A DNA stretch of 6,288 nt, taken from positions 1 through 6,288 of the forward strand of contig MGOB01000095.1 of the NCBI GenBank assembly GCA_001796995.1, given 5' to 3'. Under the pieces are notes generated by a model. That model saw nothing but the letters and a program-made list of their open reading frames with translations, searched no databases and had not been told where the DNA came from. Shown here one piece after another: positions 1-5,018 of the stretch. The DNA comes from Chloroflexi bacterium RBG_16_68_14 (GTDB lineage Bacteria; Chloroflexota; Dehalococcoidia; DSTF01; RBG-16-68-14). The position numbers and the translations under genes were made by a program. The stretch's first letter is position 1; every line of letters begins with the position of its first letter.

Positions 1-3000
1 TGGCACATCTGCTTCAGGTAGTCGTGGCCGTAGCGGTCCACCGTCAGGCAGAACGGCACGATCCCCTTGCGCTTCGCCTCCAGCAGGGCCACGTGCGTAT
101 CGTGGATGGCGTACTCCTTCTCCGTGCGGTCCCGACCGTACCCGTGGTCCTGGGGCCGGCCGTCGGAGACCAGGAACAGGATACGCACCTTGGCATCCCT
201 CAACTCCAGTTTGGCGGTGGCGTGGCGGATCGCCGGGCCCATGCGCGTACTGCGGACCGGCGCAATCTTGTCGATGCGCTTCTTCACGTGATCGGACAGC
301 GTCTCCTCGATATCCTTGACCACGTAGAACTCCACGTTGTCCCGCCCGTAGCCGGAGAACCCGTATATCCCGTACGTGTCGCCGATCGTCTCCAGCGCTT
401 TGATGAGTAGGACGATGCTCTCCTTCTCCAGGTCGATGATCCGCTTGGGCGGCGTCAGCAGCTCCTGGGCGCGGCGGGCCATCCACCAGGAGAAGTAGCG
501 GCGGGGGTCGTCATCGAACTCGTCCTGCGCCTGGCGCCGCTCATGCTTGGCGATCTCCTCATCGGTGGAGGCGCTCATGTCGAGGAGGAACGCCACGGAG
601 ACGTCGCGCTCCACCTTGTTGCGGCGCCAGTAGATTTTGCCGCTGGGGTTGTGGCCGGCGCGGCGATCCGTCATGTACTCGGTGGCCGCATCCAGGTCCA
701 GGTCCTCGCCGTCCAGGAGCCGCTTCACCTTGCGGAACATCTCCGGACGCAGGAGCTCGAATTGTCGCCGTGTCTGGACGGCCAGCGAGGCGTATTTGCT
801 CAGCGTCTGCTCGTAGTACTGGGGTGCGCCCTCGCTCACCGGATACTCCACCACCCGGCACCAGCGGGGTTTGTAGTCGCCGGCGCGGAAGTCCCACTCG
901 TCGTAGTAGAAGTACTTGGGCTCAACCGGCAACTCATGCTCGTCGTCAGCGGTGCTGAAGCCCGTAACGGGCTGGCCGTCCTTCATGGGGACGCGCTCCG
1001 CCTGGTCCTTCTGCTGCTGGCTGCTGAGCTCTTTGAGCAGGTTTGTAACGAACAGGTCCGACGACTGCGTTAGGTCCGCTTCCGCCAGGTCGGAGAGGGT
1101 GATCTCCGTGCTCTTTTCCAGCATGGCCCGAAGCTGCTCCGGCGAAAGCGGTGACAGGGGCCCCTGCTCGCCGCCGCGCTCCTGACGCAGGCGCATGAGC
1201 AGCTGGACCATCTCCGGCTTGAAGTCGCCGCGGAAGTCCACCGGCTGCGGGCTCTCGTAGGGCATGGGGCTTCCCTGAGGAAAATCGATGTCCATGCCTT
1301 CGCCCAGCGTGTCCGAGGTGGTGGGCAGGATCTGCATCATCTCCTCGTCACCGCCTAGGTCGGACCACTCCCCATCGTCCATCAGTTCGGAGAGGATGTT
1401 CGGTATCTCCCTCGCGATCTGGTAGAGGCGAATGGTGGCCTCCGCAGCGTCCTCCACTATCGCCTGTGGCTGCCGCACCGCGGCGATGAGCCCCATAGCA
1501 CTCTGCATGACCGGCAACAGCGGTCTGGGCCAGCGGATGCGCTCCAGGCCGCCCAGGCTGGCCCGGACAAGGTTCTCCACGAACGCCTGCAGCAGGGGCA
1601 GCTTCTCCACCTCCGGCCGCTTCTCCAGCTCCACCTGCTGTCGCAGGCGGTAGGCCGAGCGGATGCCCGCGTACTCTCGCTCCACGAGAGAGTCGATGCG
1701 GGCGTCCTCGGCCAGAGCGAACAGGTCAGAAGCGAGGCGGCGGTTTTCGAACAGGTCGAAGAAGCGCTCCATGTCGGTGAGCGGACCTACCCGCTCCTCA
1801 TCTTCGCCGTCAACCCTCTCCGTCGGACGCTTCTCGCGCTGTTCCGACTCAAGCTTGCGGCGCAGGTTGGGGAAGATACGCCCTTCCCTCTCGAAATTGA
1901 AGCCGAAGGTGGCGAACTCCAGGTGCCCCGCCTGGTGCGTGGAGTGAACCTTGTACACCGAGAAGTTCTCCTCCTTGCGACGGAACTCCTCCACCCAGGG
2001 CGACAGGAAGATGGCGGAGCCCTCGGTAGTTGGGGACTCCGTCTCCACCCAGCCGATCCCCTTCTCCGTCAGCGCCTCCGACGAGTGAATGGCCACCTCG
2101 GTGCCGGTGAGCGCCTTGCAGTACATGCGGAGGATATCGCTGACGCGGGTCAGGTCCACCCGCGACGAGAGGGCGTCTAGGATCTCCTCACCGCGGCTGG
2201 ACTCCATGCGGAAGTACGCCTCGCCGCCCTCGGTACTGCCGTCCAGCAAGGCGCTGCCCTCGCCGTGCCACTGCATGATCACTTCGCTGCCGATTCGCCC
2301 CAGTACGGCAGGAGCACTCTTGAGAAACTCCATCGCCGCCACCGGAGAGCGGGCCACCAGCTCCTCGGCCATCGAGAGGAGCGTCCCGTGCATCTCTGGG
2401 TCAACCTCGCTGAGGGCGCGGGCGCCCTCGGCGAAGAAGGCGAATGCCTGCCGTCCCTCTCTACGGGCCAGCTCCCGCGCTAGGGCCAGGAAGCGGACCC
2501 GCTGAGAATGCTGGACATGGGCCAGCAGCCCCGGGCCCTTCTCCAGATAGGAACGGGCGTCGGCCCAGCCGGTGGAGGCGAGCGCCTCAGCGAAACGCAG
2601 GAACGCGGCGCGGTCTTCGCCGTCCAGAGGAGAGAGGACGTGCGGAGCGATGCTCAGACAGTGGGCGGCCAGGTCGTACGAGCGGTCGCACAGGGAGTCG
2701 ACGAAGTGCACCAGGATGCGCGCCTCTTCCACCGTAAGCTGCCCGAACAGCGCCGGGCTGCCGTCGAAGAACTGCACCGCCAGCGAGGCCGAACGCCAGG
2801 TGCCCTTGTAGAGCTGCCGCCCCAAGCCTACCCAGTCCCCCAGCCGCTCCATCTTCACCAGCGGCACCGTAGCGGGCGAGGCGCGGAAGTAGGACACGGC
2901 CAGCGCAGAGGAGACCTCCGCCAGCTCGCGGCCGTGATGAGACCAGCGGCGGAACTCCTGAAAGCCCAGTGCGGGCAACACCTCTGAGGTCACGCGGAAG

Positions 3001-3203
3001 TACTCCCCCGCCGCCTCCCAGGAGCGCCACGATTGCTGCGCCAGGTTCAACCCCTCTTCCGCCCACTGGCTGACCTCTTCGGCTGTAAGCAGATGCTCGG
3101 CCGCCTCCGCCGCGCGGCGGAACTCGGCCGCAAGGGTAGTAGAGAAGGGGGCTAGCTGCTTCTCGTAGGAGCCGTAGATGCGACGGTACGGTGACTTACT
3201 CAA
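1..3203 (-). CDS. NorD/CbbO-like von Willebrand factor A domain protein, very large, C-terminal end outside window
   Basis: The frame is open from about 3203 to the left edge without a stop, giving at least 1067 residues. The C-terminal part is a VWA domain with a complete MIDAS metal site: DMSAS at residues 875-879 (bases 567-581), a Thr near 986 in RSTRMGPA, and SDGRP with Asp near 1014. The ending, with VPFCLTVDRYGHDYL, resembles the last part of NorD/CbbO, so probably only some tens of residues are missing. Other family-like motifs are THQAGHLEF (about 422-430) and YYDEWDFRAGDYKPRWC (about 766-782). Residues 1 to about 300 are Ala/Leu/Glu-rich and look like an alpha-helical solenoid; a charged linker lies near 462-475. 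Known NorD and CbbO proteins are about 600-800 residues, so this one is long. The family partners a MoxR ATPase in activating a client enzyme; the cytoplasmic location is inferred from the absence of signal or membrane segments. The TTG start at 3203 overlaps the upstream stop; the first in-frame ATG comes only about 120 codons later, so the TTG is preferred but not certain. Confidence 0.88.
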   Translation of the reverse strand, partial: MSKSPYRRIYGSYEKQLAPFSTTLAAEFRRAAEAAEHLLTAEEVSQWAEEGLNLAQQSWRSWEAAGEYFRVTSEVLPALGFQEFRRWSHHGRELAEVSSALAVSYFRASPATVPLVKMERLGDWVGLGRQLYKGTWRSASLAVQFFDGSPALFGQLTVEEARILVHFVDSLCDRSYDLAAHCLSIAPHVLSPLDGEDRAAFLRFAEALASTGWADARSYLEKGPGLLAHVQHSQRVRFLALARELARREGRQAFAFFAEGARALSEVDPEMHGTLLSMAEELVARSPVAAMEFLKSAPAVLGRIGSEVIMQWHGEGSALLDGSTEGGEAYFRMESSRGEEILDALSSRVDLTRVSDILRMYCKALTGTEVAIHSSEALTEKGIGWVETESPTTEGSAIFLSPWVEEFRRKEENFSVYKVHSTHQAGHLEFATFGFNFEREGRIFPNLRRKLESEQREKRPTERVDGEDEERVGPLTDMERFFDLFENRRLASDLFALAEDARIDSLVEREYAGIRSAYRLRQQVELEKRPEVEKLPLLQAFVENLVRASLGGLERIRWPRPLLPVMQSAMGLIAAVRQPQAIVEDAAEATIRLYQIAREIPNILSELMDDGEWSDLGGDEEMMQILPTTSDTLGEGMDIDFPQGSPMPYESPQPVDFRGDFKPEMVQLLMRLRQERGGEQGPLSPLSPEQLRAMLEKSTEITLSDLAEADLTQSSDLFVTNLLKELSSQQQKDQAERVPMKDGQPVTGFSTADDEHELPVEPKYFYYDEWDFRAGDYKPRWCRVVEYPVSEGAPQYYEQTLSKYASLAVQTRRQFELLRPEMFRKVKRLLDGEDLDLDAATEYMTDRRAGHNPSGKIYWRRNKVERDVSVAFLLDMSASTDEEIAKHERRQAQDEFDDDPRRYFSWWMARRAQELLTPPKRIIDLEKESIVLLIKALETIGDTYGIYGFSGYGRDNVEFYVVKDIEETLSDHVKKRIDKIAPVRSTRMGPAIRHATAKLELRDAKVRILFLVSDGRPQDHGYGRDRTEKEYAIHDTHVALLEAKRKGIVPFCLTVDRYGHDYLKQMC
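3196..3203 (-). promoter_or_regulatory. Stop/start overlap suggesting translational coupling
   Basis: The ATPase gene ends TTTGAGTAA. The TTG inside it is in frame with the VWA gene, so stop and start overlap by 8 bases. A purine-rich AGAGGTGGTG lies about 10 bases upstream of the TTG and could serve as its ribosome site. No ATG or GTG start occurs nearby in this frame. Coupled translation would keep ATPase and VWA partner in fixed ratio. The start codon itself is inferred. Confidence 0.5.
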
Positions 3204-4083
3204 AGATCGACGACACCACCTCTTCGATGCTCCGCTGCACGTCGCGCTCGTCCGTAAGCGCCCAGACGACAGCGACTTGGCAGGCGCGGCGGGACGGTAT
3301 CCCCTCGGAGATCAGCCGGCCGGCGTAGATGAGCAGGCGTGTGCTCGCCCCTTCCGCCAGGCCGTGCTCTTTCAGGTGGCGGACCTTTTCCCCTAGCTTG
3401 GCCAGCTCCATGGCCACCGCCGGCGCTACGCCCGCCTCACGCTGGATGATCTTCGCCTCCAGCTCCCGCGGCGGGTAGTTGAACTCGATCGCCATGAATC
3501 GCTGACGCGTGCTGTGCTTCAGGTCTTTGAGTGCGCTCTGGTAGCCGGGGTTGTACGAGATGACCAGCAAGAAACCGGCGCTGGCCTCCACTATCTGGCC
3601 CAGCTTCTCGATGGGGAGGAGGCGCCGGTGGTCCGTCAGCGGGTGGATAAGAACGGTGGTGTCCTTGCGGGCCTCCACCACCTCATCCATGTAGCAGATA
3701 CCGCCGGCCTTGACGGCCCGCGTCAGCGGTCCGTCGATCCAGCGGGTGTTCTCGCCCTCCAGCAGGTAGCGGCCGACCAGGTCCGACGCCGTCAGGTCCT
3801 CGTGGCAGGCGATGGTCACCAGGGGAAGCCCGTTGGAGGACGTGCTTTCGTCCGTCTCCGTCACATCGCGGACGATGGTGAGAGGCCGGTGGAGCTTGTA
3901 CGCCATGTACTCGATGAAGCGCGTCTTGCCGCACCCCGTAGGGCCCTTAAGGAGCACCGGCATCTTCTGGGCGTAGGCGGCGTTGAACAGCTCCACCTCG
4001 TCGCTCACGGGTACGTAGAACGGCTCCTCCGCAAGTCGGTACTCCTCTATGGCGTATTGCCTGTACGTCTGTTCCTGAGTCAT
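3196..4083 (-). CDS. NorQ/CbbQ-type MoxR-family AAA+ ATPase
   Basis: A 295-residue AAA+ ATPase of the MoxR group, CbbQ/NirQ/NorQ subfamily. Walker A is GPTGCGKT (residues 47-54) and Walker B is CYMDE (130-134). The sensor 1 region is SYNPGYQS with Asn178, and STRQRF (191-196) supplies the likely arginine finger. The stretch ACHEDLTASDLVGRYLL followed by WIDGPLTRAV is highly typical of NorQ. Family members form hexameric rings that use ATP to remodel RuBisCO (CbbQ) or help mature nitric oxide reductase (NorQ), always with a VWA partner, which here is the next gene. Oddity: residues about 69-86, between Walker A and the ACHEDL strand, form a polar acidic insert not expected in the family. The ATG at 4083 fits the start of homologues; the open frame extends to 4395, but that part overlaps coaE and looks non-coding. 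The ribosome site is weak (GGAG about 15 bases upstream). The client is unknown, so no symbol is given. Confidence 0.93.
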   Translation of the reverse strand: MTQEQTYRQYAIEEYRLAEEPFYVPVSDEVELFNAAYAQKMPVLLKGPTGCGKTRFIEYMAYKLHRPLTIVRDVTETDESTSSNGLPLVTIACHEDLTASDLVGRYLLEGENTRWIDGPLTRAVKAGGICYMDEVVEARKDTTVLIHPLTDHRRLLPIEKLGQIVEASAGFLLVISYNPGYQSALKDLKHSTRQRFMAIEFNYPPRELEAKIIQREAGVAPAVAMELAKLGEKVRHLKEHGLAEGASTRLLIYAGRLISEGIPSRRACQVAVVWALTDERDVQRSIEEVVSSIFE

Positions 4084-4139
4084 CCCTGAGACACGCTTCC
4101 TCTCCGCCTGTCCTACGCCCGCCGAAGGGCCTAACCCTG
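4084..4139 (-). other. Short coaE to ATPase intergenic gap
   Basis: Fifty-six bases separate the coaE stop from the ATPase start. A 4-base stem (GCCC at 4117-4120 with GGGC at 4127-4130) is present but no U-tract follows it, so it is not a convincing terminator. No promoter-like hexamers stand out. Read-through from the coaE promoter is the simplest reading. Confidence 0.5.
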
Positions 4140-4781
4140 TTAAACGCCGCTCCTGGCCGGAGGTGTCTCCCCCTGCTGGGCGGGCAACCGCTCCACCAGC
4201 CGCTCCCACTCTCCACTCACCTGCCGGCGCGTCTGCTCCAGCGGGCAGTCCGTATCGATGGCGACCTGAGAGCGTGCGATGCGCTCTTCGTTGGTCATCT
4301 GGGCCCTGATGCGGGACATCGCCTCCTCTCCGCTGATGCCGCTGCGCTCCGCCGTGCGCCGGGCGGCCACCTCGGGCGGGGCCACCGTAACCCACACCTC
4401 GTCCGCCAGGTCGTCCCAGCCCGCGTCAAACAACAGCGCCGCCTCAAGCACGGCCACCCGTGCGCCGCGGGCCCGCTCCGCCTCCAGCTTCTCGCGCATC
4501 AGGTCCTTCATCCGTGGGTGGGTGATAGCGTTCAGCCGCCGCAGCTGCTCGGGGTCGCTGAATACGATCACGCCCAGCTTCCTGCGGTCGATGCTGCCGT
4601 TTGCGGCCACAACCTGCCGGCCGAAGGCATCGACGACCTCCTGCCAGGCGGGCCGCCCGGGCTGGTACACCTCGTGCCCTACCCTATCGGCGCTAAGAAG
4701 CGCGGCGCCCATCTGCGCCAGCATCCGGGCTACCGTTGTCTTGCCGCTTCCGATGCCTCCTGTGAGGCCGATCACGTACAT
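4140..4781 (-). CDS. coaE: Dephospho-CoA kinase
   Basis: A 213-residue protein that phosphorylates the 3'-hydroxyl of dephospho-CoA with ATP, the last step of coenzyme A synthesis, in the cytoplasm. It begins MYVIGLTGGIGSGKTT, the family's N-terminal P-loop (Walker A GGIGSGKT, residues 8-15). SADRV follows, with Asp32 in the place of the conserved catalytic aspartate. Further family marks are IDRRKLG (64-70), ITHPR (86-90), LLFDAGW (116-122) and the lid-like RIRAQM (157-162). The length matches the usual 200-210 residues. The ATG at 4781 puts the P-loop at its normal distance from the N-terminus. The frame is open to an ATG at 4931, but that extension runs through the promoter and repeat region and does not look like protein. 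The ribosome site is modest (AGGCGG about 5 bases upstream). It is the first gene of the leftward operon; 56 bases without a clear terminator separate it from the ATPase gene. Confidence 0.96.
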   Translation of the reverse strand: MYVIGLTGGIGSGKTTVARMLAQMGAALLSADRVGHEVYQPGRPAWQEVVDAFGRQVVAANGSIDRRKLGVIVFSDPEQLRRLNAITHPRMKDLMREKLEAERARGARVAVLEAALLFDAGWDDLADEVWVTVAPPEVAARRTAERSGISGEEAMSRIRAQMTNEERIARSQVAIDTDCPLEQTRRQVSGEWERLVERLPAQQGETPPARSGV

Positions 4782-4849
4782 GCCACCCGCCTGGGACGGG
4801 ACTTCTACCCTCCTGAAAAAAATAGCCGGTACCAGCCGACCGCACGGCC

Positions 4850-4879
4850 ATTGTAGGATTGCCTTTCCGTGCGCGTCAA
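4850..4879 (-). promoter_or_regulatory. Sigma70-like promoter for the coaE operon
   Basis: On the minus strand, TTGACG (4879-4874, five of six consensus bases) is followed after 18 bases by TACAAT (4855-4850, five of six). Transcription would begin near 4843, giving a leader of about 60 bases before the coaE ATG. The leader contains a short GCTG/CGGC stem (4836-4825) followed by seven T residues (4822-4816), and an AGGAGGG too far from the start to act as its ribosome site. The promoter is a sequence match only. Confidence 0.6.
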
Positions 4880-4896
4880 GGTTGAGGGCCAAAGAC

Positions 4897-4966
4897 GGGG
4901 CGCAGCAAGCGACGCCCCTACCCTGTGCCACAACGATCGTAGGGGCACCGCTCGCCGCGCCCCTAC
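4897..4966. repeat. Triple GCCCCTAC inverted/direct repeat in the divergent promoter region
   Basis: The 8-mer GCCCCTAC occurs at 4914-4921 and 4959-4966, and its exact complement GTAGGGGC at 4939-4946. The complement can pair perfectly with either copy (loops of 17 or 12 bases), so two exclusive hairpins are possible. GGGGCG at 4897-4902 can also pair with CGCCCC at 4913-4918. The two 17-base segments 4905-4921 and 4950-4966 match at 13 positions, so this looks like partly duplicated repeat units. The right copy ends at the -35 region of the cyclase promoter. Similar GTAGGGGC palindromes are, from memory, dispersed in some GC-rich genomes; copy number cannot be seen here. Confidence 0.7.
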
Positions 4967-4995
4967 TGGCAGCCGTTCCCGTCCCGCAGTATACT
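4966..4995 (+). promoter_or_regulatory. Probable promoter for the cyclase gene
   Basis: TATACT (4990-4995, five of six bases of a -10) is preceded after 18 bases by CTGGCA (4966-4971, four of six of a -35). The start point would be near 5002, leaving a leader of only about 16 bases. The -35 shares its first base with the end of the 4959-4966 repeat arm, so a protein or structure on the repeat could influence it. Confidence 0.5.
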
Positions 4996-5008
4996 TTGCC
5001 TGCCTCCC

Positions 5009-5013
5009 GGAGG
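5009..5013 (+). promoter_or_regulatory. Ribosome binding site GGAGG fixing the cyclase start
   Basis: GGAGG lies five bases before the ATG at 5019. It is the best ribosome site in the window and supports this start over any internal ATG; it also places the conserved TDVVGST motif at the usual short distance from the N-terminus. Confidence 0.85.
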
Positions 5014-5018
5014 TGGTC

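Noticed and set aside
543..1073. 176-codon open frame on the plus strand
   Set aside because: It is antisense to the VWA domain region, which carries a complete MIDAS motif on the minus strand.
1665..1703. Inverted repeat GCCCGC...CTCTCG...CGAGAG...GCGGGC
   Set aside because: It lies within well-behaved VWA-gene coding sequence (ARIDSLVEREYAGI) with no sign of insertion, so chance symmetry is likelier than a functional site.
3514..4089. 191-codon open frame on the plus strand
   Set aside because: It is antisense to the NorQ-like ATPase gene with its intact Walker and sensor motifs; no domain or ribosome site supports it.
4084..4395. N-terminal extension of the ATPase to an ATG at 4395
   Set aside because: The added part overlaps coaE in another frame and is Gly/Arg-rich shadow sequence without family similarity.
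4782..4931. N-terminal extension of coaE to an upstream ATG at 4931
   Set aside because: It would put 50 unrelated residues before the P-loop and would cover the promoter and repeat region. The family begins about where the ATG at 4781 is.
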